From Streptomyces exfoliatus (GTDB lineage Bacteria > Actinomycetota > Actinomycetes > Streptomycetales > Streptomycetaceae): a stretch of 64,000 bases of DNA. The translations under genes and the position numbers were made by a program. The stretch lies in assembly GCF_000725545.1 (NCBI RefSeq), contig NZ_JNZP01000008.1, positions 1 through 64,000 of the forward strand, read 5' to 3'. Each line of letters starts with the position of its first letter. Within the stretch, counting starts at the first letter, position 1. This document shows positions 50,189 to 60,119 of the stretch, piece by piece. The notes under the pieces are model-generated. The model had not been told where the DNA came from and searched no databases. It saw only the letters and a program-made list of their open reading frames with translations.

Positions 50189-53100
50189 GTGTTCGGTTGG
50201 GCTCTGTTCCGGCTGTGGGCGGCGGAGCGCGGCGGGTCCGTCCCCCCGCGCGATCCGGACGATCGACAGGCCGCCTCCGACCGGATCCTGCGGCTGGCCT
50301 CGCTTCCGCCGAAGGAGCTGAACCGCACCGTCGCGGCCCTGCCCGCGGAGGGGCTCGGCCACCTCCTCGGCGATCTGACCGAGGTGGCGGAAGGGGCGGG
50401 CACGGTCTGGCGGGACCGTCCGACGGCTGCCGCTCTCGGTGACGTCCTGGCCTCGGTCTCACTCGCCGCCGAACTCCTCACCGGTGACCGTGCCCTGTCG
50501 GGGGAACTGCGTCGCGAGTCCCACGTCCTGCGGGGCGCTGCGGCCGCTCTGCAAGGCCAGGACCAGGAGGCCGTGCGGCAGTTCGACCACGGGCTCCACG
50601 CGCTGACGGTGGACGAGGCTCCTCTCGCCCGCACCCTGGGGACGGTCGGCCGACTCGTGTCCGCGTGGGACGGCACGGACGCGGACTCCTTGCGCCGCGC
50701 GGTGGCGGCGGAGCTCGGCCCGCCGACCGGACCGGAGTCCGGGGAGCGACGGGACGCAGTCCGTCGCTCCCTGGATGTTCGTCTCTCGGCCTACGGGACG
50801 GTGTCCCGCGCCTGGGCGGCGGACGGTCCGGAGGCCTCGGCGGCGCTGCTGACGGAGTGGCTGCGCGGCCACGACCGTGACGAGGCGGCGGAGTTGAGAT
50901 GGGTGTCCGCCCGGCGCCTGATCGACGCGGCCGCTGACCCGGAGGCCGCCGCCGCACGGGCCCGGCTGCTCGACGCCGCCTTCGGGGTGCACGGCGAGAC
51001 GACCCTCTTCCAGGACGTGCTGGCGCGGTTCTACCAGGCACACGACCTGCCGCACGCCGTGGTCACGGTCCTGAAGCCCTGGAACGCCGCACATCCGGGC
51101 GACAGGGACGTGGCCCTCCAGCTCGCGGAGGCGTACCGGCGGGTGGGCGCCCCCGAGGAGGGCGTCGCGGTGCTCCGGCCGCACGTCTCGGACCCGCCCG
51201 TGCCGGGCGAGGAGCGCCTCGCGCACCTCTTCGTCGTCCTGCTCGCGGCGGCGGATGCACCCGAGGCCCCGGAGTGGGCCGAGCGTTTCGCGCGTCTCCT
51301 GAACGAGGAGGAGATCGCCTCGCTGTTCCCGAGCGCGGCGCGCGGACCCGCTCCGCTCGCCGCCCACTTCGCCGACGGCAGGCTGACCGTCGATCCCACG
51401 GCCGCCGCGGCCCTGCCACCGGGTCAGCTTCAGGCCCATCTCACCGCGGCGCTGATCGCGGGCAGCCCCGAAGGGGCGGAGATGTTCCGTACGCTCGCGG
51501 CCGACTCACCCGTCCTCGCGGCGCAGGTGGCGGACCTCCTCGGGATCCGGCGGCAGCCGCCGCCGGAGGGGGCGCACAGCGAGGCGGACGAGCTCTTCCA
51601 CCGCGGCGAAGGCCATTTCGGGCGGCGCGAGTTCGAGCAGGCGATCACCTGCTACGTCGGCGCCTTACGGCTGAACCCTGACCACGTCACAGCTCTCCTC
51701 TGCCTCGGCGACGCGTACTACGTCCAGGACAGGTTCGCGGTGGCGCGGGCCTACTTCGAGGAGTCGCTCGCCGTCGAGGAGACGCCGATGGCCTGGCGTT
51801 TCCTCGGTGACGTGTTGAGGGAGACGTCGGCCCCGACCGCGGACGTCCGCGCCTGCTACGAGCGCGCGCTCGCGCTCGACCCCGGGTACGGAGGCGCCCG
51901 GCAGGCACTCGCCGCGCTCCCTCCGCCGGAGGAGTACGACGACGGTGAAGCGGTCGCGGATCCAGCGGCACCGGAGCGGACGTCTCTGCCACGGCGCGTC
52001 TGGCGCAGGCTGCGGCGTCCGGCCGCGCCTGCGGCGCCCGCTCCCGCTCCCGCTCCCGCTCCCGGCGACGGTGCCGACGTGCCGGACTCCGTCGAGGAGG
52101 AGCTGACCCGGCTGTCGCCCGCGGGGATCCGGCACCGCCTGCCGGAGCACCTCGAAGCCGTGCTCCGCGCACGCGAGCCCTGGACGGCGGAGCTCCTCGA
52201 CGCGCTGCCGGACGACGACGCGTTCGCACGCTGGCAGGAACGGTGGCTGCCCGAACGGCTCGCGTCCGCGCTCACGGCGCTCCGCGTGCTCTCCTGGCAG
52301 TGGAACGCCAAGGCGGGCGACACCGGGCGCGCGCTCCTCATGGCCGAACGTAAGCTGGAGCTCGTGACCGGCCTCCCGTCCCAGTGGGGCGACGGCGCAC
52401 CCGAGTTCGCCGGCCGCGCCCTGCTCATCAGCGACGCCCTGCAGGCGAAAGCGGCGTACCTCACCGACTTCGGGCAGTACGCCGAGGCGTACGCGGTGCT
52501 GCGCGACGCCGAGGTCTGGCTGGAGAAGGACCGGGAGGAGCGCGAGCTGGCCGGCAGGCCGATGACCGGTCTTCCGGGCGCGCACGTGCTGCGGGAGAAC
52601 CCCCGCGCCGACCTGTACGGGATGCTCGCCGCCGCGGCCGAGCGCTGCGGGGACATCGAGGCCGCCGGGCGCTACGACGGACTGTCGGACCGATGGCGCG
52701 AGGGGGCTCCGCACTCCGACCACGACCGGATAGTGGCCATGTGCGCACAAGCCCTCATCTCGCTCGGGGAGGGCGATCCGGACACATGCTTCCGCCTGCT
52801 CGACGAGGCTCTGCCGCTCGCCGAGCGGGAGGCGGGCTGGAGTCCGGTCGAGCACGCGTTGGCCCTGGTCCACCACACCCGCGCGCGGGCCCTGGCCGTG
52901 CTCGGTCCGCAGCGCGGCGCGCTGCGCCACGCGGCCCTGGCCCGCCGGCACAACGCGGGGAACTCGGACCGACTGGCGACCGACTGGCTGGTGACCGCCG
53001 AGATCCTCGGCGCCCGTCCGGAGCTCGGGGACCCCCTGGAGGCGTACGAGCACGTCCTCCAGCTGTCCGGTGTGCCCGCGGAGTCCGTCGGTCCCCTCGT

Positions 53101-54766
53101 GTGGCATCCGCGCCACGGTGCCGGGCAGCCGGTACGGATCGAGAACGCCGAGCGGGTCTGGCAGGTCGTCGCCCCCATGGCCAGGGCCGCCTGGACGGCC
53201 GATGAACCGGAGACCGCGATCCGGGTCCTCGAACTGGGCGTCGAACTCTCCGATCTCGTACGGGCCGCGCAGCCCGACCCCGCCCTGCGGCGGCACCTCC
53301 AGGAGGAACGCGCCGAGGTGTACGAACTCCTCGTCCAGTACCACCTGGACGGCGCCGCCGGAGCCGAGAGGCGGGACGGGCCCGAGGGCCCCGAGGGGAG
53401 CGACGGGCCGGCCGAGGTCGGGGCCGCCTTCGCCGCAGCGGAACGGCTGCGCTCCCGCACGCTCCTCGACACGCTCAGTACGGCGGAGCTGAGAGCTCCG
53501 GACGGCGTGCCGGCGGCTCTGATCTACCGTGAGTCGGGACTCCTCCGCGAGCGTACGGCGCTGGAACGGGCCCCGCGCACGGACTGGACGCGGCTCCGGA
53601 CCGTCCGCCGGGAGCTGGACGCGCTGTGGTCGGAGATGGCCTCGCACCACGTGTCGGGCGCGGAGTACGCCGCCGTGCGTTCCGCCGCGGCCGTCACGGC
53701 CGACGCCGCCCTCGCGCGGCTGCGCGGGGAGCAGGTGGTGGTGGCCTCGTACGCCCGCCTGGGCGACGGCCGGCTCGTCCTCTTCCTGCTCGACCCCCGG
53801 ACCGGACTCGCCGTGACGCCGATCGACGCGGACGGAGCCGCCCTGACCCGGTTCGTGGCGGACAACTTCGGAAGTGCCGGGCAGGTCAGGGAGATGGCCA
53901 TCGACATGCCCGGCCTCTTCCAACAGATGCTCTCGCCGCTCGTCGCCCCGCTGGCGGGCCTGACCCGGCCGGAGGACACGGTGCTGATCTGCCCGACCGG
54001 CCCCCTCCACAACGTTCCCTTCCACGCCCTGTCTCCCGACGGAGGTGCCTCCCTGATCGAGCGGAACCCGGTGGCGTACCTGCCGAGCATCTCGCTGCTC
54101 GGCACCCTCGCCCACCGGGAGCCGCGGACCGGGCGGGGAGCCGTGGTGCTCGGCGATCCCGGCGGCGACCTGCCGTACGCCCGGGAGGAGGCGCGGCTGC
54201 TCGCCGCGCGTCTGGGCACGGAGCCGCTTCTGGGCGCCGACGCGACCCGCCGGAGGGTGCTCGACGCGATGGCCGGGTCGGAGATCCTGCACGCCGCCTG
54301 CCATGCCACCTTCCGTGCGGACGACCCCTTGTCGTCGGGTCTGGCGCTCGCGGACGGGCCGCTCACCGGGCGGGACATCCTGCGGGAGGACTGGCACGGT
54401 GTGCGCCTGGCCGTCCTGTCGGCCTGCGAGACCGGGCTCGGAGGCGTCGATCGCACCGACGAGGTGTTGGGCCTGAGCCGGTCCCTCCTCTTCGCGGGCG
54501 TCCGGTCCCTCGTCATGAGTCTGTGGCGGGTCCCGGACCGCTCCACGGCCGACATCATGGGGGCGTTCCACGAGCTGACCCTGTCGGGCGCGACTCCGGC
54601 GGGCGCGCTGCGCGCGGCCGTGCTGGCCTCGCGCGACCGGCCCGGCGGGGACCGCCTCGACCGCTGGGCCGCCTTCTGTCTGCTGGGCGAGTGGCGGGCG
54701 GACCGGACCTCCGGCGGCCGGGCGGCCGACACCCTGGGATCTTCGAGTGGAAGGAGCGACGCATGA
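50189..54766 (+). CDS. Large TPR-CHAT protein (caspase-like protease fold)
   Basis: The 1525-residue protein has a helical N-terminal region, TPR repeats at about 470-580 (REFEQAITCYVGALRLNPDH, then FAVARAYFEESLAVEE), an Ala/Pro linker near 615, a second helical region and a C-terminal CHAT domain from about 1200. The catalytic His is in LHAACHATF (about 1370) and the Cys in LSACETGLGG (about 1412), followed by GVRSLVMSLWRVPD. CHAT domains are caspase-like proteases. GTG 50189 follows AAGGGGG. It is translationally coupled to an unknown protein (ATGA). Proteolytic control of that partner is plausible but inferred. Confidence 0.9.
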   Translation: MFGWALFRLWAAERGGSVPPRDPDDRQAASDRILRLASLPPKELNRTVAALPAEGLGHLLGDLTEVAEGAGTVWRDRPTAAALGDVLASVSLAAELLTGDRALSGELRRESHVLRGAAAALQGQDQEAVRQFDHGLHALTVDEAPLARTLGTVGRLVSAWDGTDADSLRRAVAAELGPPTGPESGERRDAVRRSLDVRLSAYGTVSRAWAADGPEASAALLTEWLRGHDRDEAAELRWVSARRLIDAAADPEAAAARARLLDAAFGVHGETTLFQDVLARFYQAHDLPHAVVTVLKPWNAAHPGDRDVALQLAEAYRRVGAPEEGVAVLRPHVSDPPVPGEERLAHLFVVLLAAADAPEAPEWAERFARLLNEEEIASLFPSAARGPAPLAAHFADGRLTVDPTAAAALPPGQLQAHLTAALIAGSPEGAEMFRTLAADSPVLAAQVADLLGIRRQPPPEGAHSEADELFHRGEGHFGRREFEQAITCYVGALRLNPDHVTALLCLGDAYYVQDRFAVARAYFEESLAVEETPMAWRFLGDVLRETSAPTADVRACYERALALDPGYGGARQALAALPPPEEYDDGEAVADPAAPERTSLPRRVWRRLRRPAAPAAPAPAPAPAPGDGADVPDSVEEELTRLSPAGIRHRLPEHLEAVLRAREPWTAELLDALPDDDAFARWQERWLPERLASALTALRVLSWQWNAKAGDTGRALLMAERKLELVTGLPSQWGDGAPEFAGRALLISDALQAKAAYLTDFGQYAEAYAVLRDAEVWLEKDREERELAGRPMTGLPGAHVLRENPRADLYGMLAAAAERCGDIEAAGRYDGLSDRWREGAPHSDHDRIVAMCAQALISLGEGDPDTCFRLLDEALPLAEREAGWSPVEHALALVHHTRARALAVLGPQRGALRHAALARRHNAGNSDRLATDWLVTAEILGARPELGDPLEAYEHVLQLSGVPAESVGPLVWHPRHGAGQPVRIENAERVWQVVAPMARAAWTADEPETAIRVLELGVELSDLVRAAQPDPALRRHLQEERAEVYELLVQYHLDGAAGAERRDGPEGPEGSDGPAEVGAAFAAAERLRSRTLLDTLSTAELRAPDGVPAALIYRESGLLRERTALERAPRTDWTRLRTVRRELDALWSEMASHHVSGAEYAAVRSAAAVTADAALARLRGEQVVVASYARLGDGRLVLFLLDPRTGLAVTPIDADGAALTRFVADNFGSAGQVREMAIDMPGLFQQMLSPLVAPLAGLTRPEDTVLICPTGPLHNVPFHALSPDGGASLIERNPVAYLPSISLLGTLAHREPRTGRGAVVLGDPGGDLPYAREEARLLAARLGTEPLLGADATRRRVLDAMAGSEILHAACHATFRADDPLSSGLALADGPLTGRDILREDWHGVRLAVLSACETGLGGVDRTDEVLGLSRSLLFAGVRSLVMSLWRVPDRSTADIMGAFHELTLSGATPAGALRAAVLASRDRPGGDRLDRWAAFCLLGEWRADRTSGGRAADTLGSSSGRSDA

Positions 54767-55458
54767 CGGAGACGCTGGACCTCTCCCCCCGGCTTCCGGA
54801 GGGATACCGGCTGGTGGGGCTGGTCGAGCCGACCGTGGAGGAGGACGAGGCCGACCGGGCCTTCACCACGGTCGACGAGACGACGGTGCGGCTTCTGCGC
54901 CGCGAGACGCGGATCGGACTCGCCCGGGGCACGGTCACCCCGGTGGACACGGGCGAGCCCGGGCTCCAGGGATACGACATCCCGCTGATCCTGGTGGTGC
55001 AGACGCATCCCGAGTCCACGGTCGCCTGGTCCCGTCTGGTCCTCGATCTGTCGCCCAGCCCTGGCGCGACCGTCGCGGCCATGTCGCCCACCCTGGTGGA
55101 GGGCGACACGCCCCAGGAGATCGAGACGACGCTGGGGGCGAACCTCACGTTCAGCGTGGCGGGGACGCCGTTGGGCCTGGAGGCCGGTCCCGAGGTGTTG
55201 CGGCGGCGTACCGTCTACTGTCCGCGCATCACGTCGTCCGGGGTCGGATTCACCAGCGCCTACTGGGACTTCAGGGCTTCCGATCGCGCGTTCCTGCACG
55301 TCAACGAGGAGCTGCGGCTGCTCGTCCGGGCCCCGGAAGGGCAGCCCGTCGACGCCGTCGTGACCCTGCGCACCCGCGTCCTGCCCAGGGGGCTCGGGCG
55401 GTTCCTGCGCCTGTCGGGCAAGATCGCCGGCATCGACGGCAGCTGTCGCCTCGTGTGA
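54763..55458 (+). CDS. Unknown beta-rich protein coupled to the CHAT protein
   Basis: The 231-residue protein starts with ATG overlapping the CHAT gene's stop (ATGA). Predicted strands dominate (IPLILVVQTHPESTVAWSRL, VLDLSPSPGATVAAMSPTLV, ITSSGVGFTSAYWDF). The first 60 residues are acidic and likely linear (EPTVEEDEADRAFTTVDETT). No signal peptide, membrane segment or known motif is seen. It may be a substrate or regulator of the CHAT protein. I do not recognise the family. Confidence 0.82.
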   Translation: MTETLDLSPRLPEGYRLVGLVEPTVEEDEADRAFTTVDETTVRLLRRETRIGLARGTVTPVDTGEPGLQGYDIPLILVVQTHPESTVAWSRLVLDLSPSPGATVAAMSPTLVEGDTPQEIETTLGANLTFSVAGTPLGLEAGPEVLRRRTVYCPRITSSGVGFTSAYWDFRASDRAFLHVNEELRLLVRAPEGQPVDAVVTLRTRVLPRGLGRFLRLSGKIAGIDGSCRLV

Positions 55459-55488
55459 CCCCGGTTCCCGCGGCAGCTCGCGGGGGCG

Positions 55489-56118
55489 TCAGCCGAAGTC
55501 GAGGCTTCCGGTGCGGGTTCGCTTGAGTTCGAAGAAGTCGGGGTGGGCGGCCAGGACGCGGAAGCCGTCGAAGAGTTCGGCGGCCTTCTCGTCGCGCGGG
55601 ATCGCGCGCAGGACCGGGCCGAACCAGACGGTGCCGTCGACGTGGATCGTGGGGGTGCCGACGTACGCCCCGGTGTCGGGTTCCTTGCCGGCGTCGTGGT
55701 GGCGGCGGACGTCCTCGTCGTACCCGGGGTCGTGGGCGGCCTTCGCGAGTGCGGCGGGGAGGCCGAGTTCGGCGAGGGACTCCTCGACGACGGCGTCGAG
55801 GTCGTCGCGCTTCTGCTCGTGGATGCGGGTGCCGTACGCGGTGTAGAGCGGGCGGAGGATCTCCTCGCCGTGCTGTGCGGCGGCGGCCGCCGCGACCCGG
55901 ACGGGTCCGATCGAGGCGTCGACCAGTGCGCGGTACCAGTCGGGCAGGGTGTTGCCCTCGTTGTGCAGGTACAGGCTCATGACCTTGAAGCGGAGGTCGA
56001 TGTCCCGGTGCCGTTCGACCTCCAGGATCCAGCGGGAGGTGATCCAGGCGAAGGGGCAGGCCGGGTCGAAGAAGAAGTCGACGGTGGGACGGGACGGGGT
56101 CTCGGTGGTGGTCGTCAT
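55489..56118 (-). CDS. DsbA-like thioredoxin-fold protein (mycothiol-linked nitroreductase type)
   Basis: The 209-residue protein has a thioredoxin fold start, [20 protein letters not shown], with the site C-P-F-A (one Cys, no C-x-x-C), then [14 protein letters not shown] with the cis-Pro loop. The architecture matches actinobacterial mycothiol-dependent DsbA-like proteins such as Rv2466c relatives. Loss of the second Cys means single-Cys chemistry with a thiol such as mycothiol. ATG 56118 is preferred over the upstream in-frame extension, which lacks conserved residues. Its neighbours give no pathway. Confidence 0.82.
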   Translation of the reverse strand: MTTTTETPSRPTVDFFFDPACPFAWITSRWILEVERHRDIDLRFKVMSLYLHNEGNTLPDWYRALVDASIGPVRVAAAAAAQHGEEILRPLYTAYGTRIHEQKRDDLDAVVEESLAELGLPAALAKAAHDPGYDEDVRRHHDAGKEPDTGAYVGTPTIHVDGTVWFGPVLRAIPRDEKAAELFDGFRVLAAHPDFFELKRTRTGSLDFG

Positions 56119-56201
56119 ACGGCCGAATCTAGCCAGCGAATGGCCCGTCGGCTTGGGCCAATCGGCAGCCACCGGGCTGGGCCACTCGGGCCGCTTCGCC
56201 G

Positions 56202-56756
56202 TCAGGCCTCCCGCGTCATCTCCACCAGCTTGACCACGGTGTTCCAGTTGCGGGCGGTGACCACCAGGCCCTTGACGACGGACGGCCGGGTGAGGACGTC
56301 GGCCAGCTTCGACCTGCCCAGGCCTTCGGGGACGTGGAGGTAGAGGACCCGGTCGCCGAGGGCGAAGTCCTCGGGGAGGTAGGCGGCGCGGTCGATCCCG
56401 GCGAAGCGCTCCGGGTCCGCGGGCCCGGAGAGGTAGAAGGCGTGGAGCTGTTTGCCCTCGAGCTCGGCGGCGGGGAAGGGGCAGGCGGCCGCCACGGCCG
56501 CGAGGTAGTCGCCGTCCCGGACGAGGCAGTCGACGCGGAAGCCGAAGCGGCTCTCGATCGCGTCCTCGATCTGGGTGGTGAGCGCGTCCTCGCCGGCGGT
56601 GGAGTCGGTGGTGAAGACGGCGTTCCCGCTCTGCAGATGCGTGCGCGCGTTCCGGTGCCCGAGTTCTTCGAGGACGGCCCGCAGCTCCGGCATGGGGACC
56701 TTGCGGTGCCCGCTGACGTTGATTCCGCGGAGCAGGAGCGCGTATGTCTGCGTCAT
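56202..56756 (-). CDS. DUF1697 family protein
   Basis: The 184-residue protein starts [19 protein letters not shown] and has [10 protein letters not shown] typical of DUF1697 proteins. The domain has no known activity. It is downstream of the sugar ABC transporter on the same strand but separated by 141 bases, so independent expression is likely. The A/T-rich stretch 56860-56897 contains GTAATCGCGAATCC with no clear terminator. Confidence 0.87.
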   Translation of the reverse strand: MTQTYALLLRGINVSGHRKVPMPELRAVLEELGHRNARTHLQSGNAVFTTDSTAGEDALTTQIEDAIESRFGFRVDCLVRDGDYLAAVAAACPFPAAELEGKQLHAFYLSGPADPERFAGIDRAAYLPEDFALGDRVLYLHVPEGLGRSKLADVLTRPSVVKGLVVTARNWNTVVKLVEMTREA

Positions 56757-56897
56757 GGCCTCACTCTAAGTGGGCCACCGCGCCTCGTGGGGGGCGGCAC
56801 GGTGGCCGGTTCGAACACTGGCCGATGGAGGGGATCGGGGAGAAGACCCTTCACTCATCTGTGACTTATTCAACAAGGTTTCGTAATCGCGAATCCA

Positions 56898-58196
56898 TCA
56901 TTTGCGCTGATAGCGGGCGAGCACCCGGTTGCCGTCCTCCACCAGCCTTCTGCGCAGCTCCCCCACGTCGATGGCCCCGCTGTAGTACTCCTGGAAGGCC
57001 GGGGTCGCGACCTTGTCCTTCCACTCCGGATAGCCCCGTACCGACTGCGCGGGCGCGGGCCGCAGCCGCTGCGCCACCGCCGCGCCGGTCGCCCAGCCGT
57101 CCTCCGCGGTGTGCAGCGAGGGGTCGGCGAGGGCCTTCGTACCGGTGGGCAGCATCCAGTCGCCGCGGGCGAGCCGCACCATGTTCTCCGGCCGGAGGAA
57201 GAAGTCGAGGAATTCCGCCGCCTCCTTCTTGTACGGGCTGTCCTCGGCGATCGACAGGGTCTGCGGGGAGACGCCCTGGGCGAGCCCGGCGTCCCCGGCG
57301 GGGGCGGGCAGCACGGTCCACTCGAAGCCCTTCGGGGCCTGTTGGGCGATCTGCTGCCGGTAGGCGAAGCCGAGCGGGACCATGGCGTACTTGCCGGCGA
57401 AGAAGCCGGGCAGGGTGTCGGAGCCGCCGCTGCCGAGGGTGGTGCGCGGGGCGGTGCGGTCGGTGACGACCAGGTCGTGGATGGTGCCGGGGACGACGGC
57501 GTCGGACTCCGTGAAGCGGATGGTGACCCGTCCGTCGGCTTCGCGGTGGAAGAGCCGGCCGCCCGCGGAGAGCCCGAGGTTGAGGCTGACGGAGACCGGT
57601 TCCTTGAGGGGCCAGGCGACGGCGTACCCGCCGGGGCCCATGGTGCGGGTGAGGTCCTGGGCGATCTGCCGGAACTCGGGCCAGCTCCAGGGCTTCTCCG
57701 GCGTGGGGACGCGGACGCCGGAGGATTGCAGGATCTTCCGGTTGGCGATGATCACGCGCGGTTCCTGGAGGAACGGCACGCCGTAGACGCCCTTGTCGGG
57801 GCCGAAGGTGGTGGTCTCCCAACTGCGGGCGGGGATGTCGGCGCGCAGCCGCTCGGACAGCAGTGGGCGCAGGTCGGCGAGGTGGCCGCCGTAGGCGAAG
57901 TCGGCCAGGTCGTCGGAGGCGTCGTGGATGAGGTCGGGGGCCTCGCCGCCCTCGAAGGAGGTGAGGAGCTGGTCGTGGACGGAGTCCCAGCTGCCCTGGA
58001 CGTAGTCGATCTGGACGCGGGGGTGGGTGGCGTTCCATTCGTCCACGAGCTGCCGGTTGGCGTCGACGGACTCCTTCTGCCAGGCGAGGGACTGGAAGCG
58101 GAGCCGTACGACTCCGTCGTCGGGGCCCTTGTCGCCGGCCGTGCATCCGGTGAGGAGCAGGGCGAGCGCGGCGGCGGCGGTGAGGATCCTCCTCAT
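56898..58196 (-). CDS. Carbohydrate ABC transporter substrate-binding lipoprotein
   Basis: The 432-residue protein has a lipoprotein signal (RRILTAAAALALLLTGCTAG, lipid Cys at 18). Its fold is the type-I sugar-binding kind (WQKESVDANRQLVDEWNATH, FEGGEAPDLIHDASDDLADF). It would bind a sugar or oligosaccharide outside the membrane. ATG 58196 overlaps the permease stop (ATGA). It is the last gene of the three-gene transporter; no ATPase is encoded here, so it probably uses a shared MsiK-type ATPase. Confidence 0.9.
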   Translation of the reverse strand: MRRILTAAAALALLLTGCTAGDKGPDDGVVRLRFQSLAWQKESVDANRQLVDEWNATHPRVQIDYVQGSWDSVHDQLLTSFEGGEAPDLIHDASDDLADFAYGGHLADLRPLLSERLRADIPARSWETTTFGPDKGVYGVPFLQEPRVIIANRKILQSSGVRVPTPEKPWSWPEFRQIAQDLTRTMGPGGYAVAWPLKEPVSVSLNLGLSAGGRLFHREADGRVTIRFTESDAVVPGTIHDLVVTDRTAPRTTLGSGGSDTLPGFFAGKYAMVPLGFAYRQQIAQQAPKGFEWTVLPAPAGDAGLAQGVSPQTLSIAEDSPYKKEAAEFLDFFLRPENMVRLARGDWMLPTGTKALADPSLHTAEDGWATGAAVAQRLRPAPAQSVRGYPEWKDKVATPAFQEYYSGAIDVGELRRRLVEDGNRVLARYQRK

Positions 58197-59035
58197 GACT
58201 TCACCGCCCCGGCCATCATCCCGCCGGTGATGCGTCGCTGGAGGAGGGCGAAGACGACGAGGGAGGGCAGCGTCGCGAGGAACGCCGCCGCGGCGAGCGG
58301 GCCGAGGTCGGCGACGCCCTCGGCTCCGAGGAAGTGGGTGAGGACGACCGGCAGGGTCTGCTTCTCCGGGGTCTTGAGCAGGACGAGCGCGAAGAAGAAC
58401 TCGTTCCACGCGGTGACGAAGGCGAAGAGGGCGGTGGCGACGATGCCGGGGGCGAGCAGCGGTGCGGTGACGGAGACGAGGGTGCGCAGCCGCCCCGCGC
58501 CGTCGACGGCGGCGGCCTCTTCGAGCTCGGCGGGGACGGCCCTGACGTATCCCATGAGCATCCAGAGGGCGAAGGGCAGCGACCAGACCACGTAGACCAG
58601 GACGAGGCCGAGGACGCTGTTGACGAGGTGGAGGTTCTTGAGGATCAGGAAGAGCGGGATGATCACCAGGACGAAGGGGAAGGCCTGGCTGATCACGACC
58701 CAGCCGGTGGCGGCCGAGGCGAGCCTGCCCCGGTGGCGGGCCGTGACGTAGGCGAGCGGGGTGGCGACGGCGACCGCGATGAGGGCGGCGGAGACGGCGG
58801 CGATCAGGCTGTTCACGGCGGCCCTGAGCAGGGGCTGTTCGTCGAAGGCCTGCCGGAAGTTGCCGAGCGTGGGGTCCTCGGGGATCCAGGTGGGGTGGAG
58901 CGAGGCCAGCTCGGGCGCGGGCTTGAAGGCGGTGGAGACGAGCCAGAGGAAGGGGAAGGCGAGGAAGACCAGGTACGCGAGGAGGGCGAGGTACTGGCCG
59001 ACCCGCGCGGGTCCGCTCGTCCGGAGGGCGCTCAC
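58193..59035 (-). CDS. Carbohydrate ABC transporter permease (MalG type)
   Basis: The 280-residue protein has six membrane segments (LALLAYLVFLAFPFLWLVST, AAVSAALIAVAVATPLAYVT, GWVVISQAFPFVLVIIPLFL, VLGLVLVYVVWSLPFALWML, and LAPGIVATALFAFVTAWNEF) and the EAA loop (ELEEAAAVDGAGRLRTLVSV). It forms the sugar channel with the MalF-type partner. GTG 59035 overlaps that gene's stop. Confidence 0.9.
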   Translation of the reverse strand: MSALRTSGPARVGQYLALLAYLVFLAFPFLWLVSTAFKPAPELASLHPTWIPEDPTLGNFRQAFDEQPLLRAAVNSLIAAVSAALIAVAVATPLAYVTARHRGRLASAATGWVVISQAFPFVLVIIPLFLILKNLHLVNSVLGLVLVYVVWSLPFALWMLMGYVRAVPAELEEAAAVDGAGRLRTLVSVTAPLLAPGIVATALFAFVTAWNEFFFALVLLKTPEKQTLPVVLTHFLGAEGVADLGPLAAAAFLATLPSLVVFALLQRRITGGMMAGAVKS

Positions 59036-59976
59036 CGGTCCTGGTCCCCTTTCAGCCGGCGTACGAGGGAGAGGGCGATGAGCACCGAGACGGCGGCGAT
59101 CATCACGCAGCCCATCGCGGCGGCGTAGCCGAACTGTCCGTAGCGGAAGGCCTCTTCGTAGGCGAAGAGCATGGGGAGCCGGGTGCGGCCGCCGGGTCCG
59201 CCGCTGGTGAGCACGTAGACCAGGGCGAAGGAGTTGAAGTTCCAGATGAGGTTGAGGGCGGTGATGGCGAGGGCGACCGGTCGGAGTGCGGGCCAGGTGA
59301 CGGTGCGGAAGCGGCGCCAGGCTCCGGCGCCGTCGAGAGCGGCGGCCTCGTGGAGTTCGCGCGGGGTGTTCTGGAGGCCGGCGAGCAGGGCGACGGTGGT
59401 CTGCGGCATGCCGGCCCAGACGCCGACGACGATGACGGCGGGGAGTGCGGTGGCGAGCCCGGACAGCCAGTCGTGGCCCTCACCGAGGCCGAGGTTCCGG
59501 AGGGTCTCGTTGAGGATGCCGGCGTCGGGGTTGTAGACCAGCCGCCACATGATGCCGACGACGACCTCGGGCATCGCCCAGGGGACGATCGCGAGAGCGC
59601 GTGCCAGCCAGCGGAAGCGGAGCTTCTGGTTGAGCAGGAGGGCCAGGCCGAGGGCGAGGAGGAACTGCGGGACGGTCACCCCGACGGCCCAGACCACCCC
59701 GATGCGGAACGAGTCCCAGAAGAGGGTGTCGTGCAGCAGGTCCTGGAAGTTGAGCGTGCCCGTCCACCGGGTGGCCTGGGTGCGGCCCGACTGGGCGTCG
59801 GTGAAGGCGAGCGCGATGCCGTAGAGCAGCGGGCCGACGCTGAGCACCAGGATGGGCAGGAGCGCGGGGAGCACCAGGAACCACGCGCCGAAGTCGGGGC
59901 CCCGGGGTCGTGCCGGGCGGACGGTGCGCGGTGTCCGCGCCCCGTCCGGCCGCTTCGTCGCGGTCGCCGAGCTCAT
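59032..59976 (-). CDS. Carbohydrate ABC transporter permease (MalF type)
   Basis: The 314-residue protein has six membrane segments (FLVLPALLPILVLSVGPLLY, FLLALGLALLLNQKLRF) and the EAA loop (ELHEAAALDGAGAWRRFRTV). ATG 59976 is chosen; the frame continues upstream through a basic stretch. It starts the transporter operon. The region 59977-60119 is shared with the divergent phosphotransferase. No regulator is adjacent. Confidence 0.9.
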   Translation of the reverse strand: MSSATATKRPDGARTPRTVRPARPRGPDFGAWFLVLPALLPILVLSVGPLLYGIALAFTDAQSGRTQATRWTGTLNFQDLLHDTLFWDSFRIGVVWAVGVTVPQFLLALGLALLLNQKLRFRWLARALAIVPWAMPEVVVGIMWRLVYNPDAGILNETLRNLGLGEGHDWLSGLATALPAVIVVGVWAGMPQTTVALLAGLQNTPRELHEAAALDGAGAWRRFRTVTWPALRPVALAITALNLIWNFNSFALVYVLTSGGPGGRTRLPMLFAYEEAFRYGQFGYAAAMGCVMIAAVSVLIALSLVRRLKGDQDR

Positions 59977-60119
59977 CGATCCGACCCCCGTCCGCTGCCT
60001 CCGCCGCCGTGGGAACCCCGTCATGGTCCTGACGGGTCGTCGGGCCGTCAAGGCGGCCTGCGCGGTGAGCTGCGTGGATGCGAGACTTTGGCTCAAACGC
60101 ACAGGTGAGGGAGAGGTCG

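Noticed and set aside
51665..54571. A 968-codon frame antisense to the CHAT gene
   Set aside because: It is the reverse reading of the CHAT protein, with Gln/Arg/Gly runs and no motif.
60000..60119. LacI-type operator ahead of the sugar transporter
   Set aside because: No symmetric site of convincing length and no LacI gene nearby.
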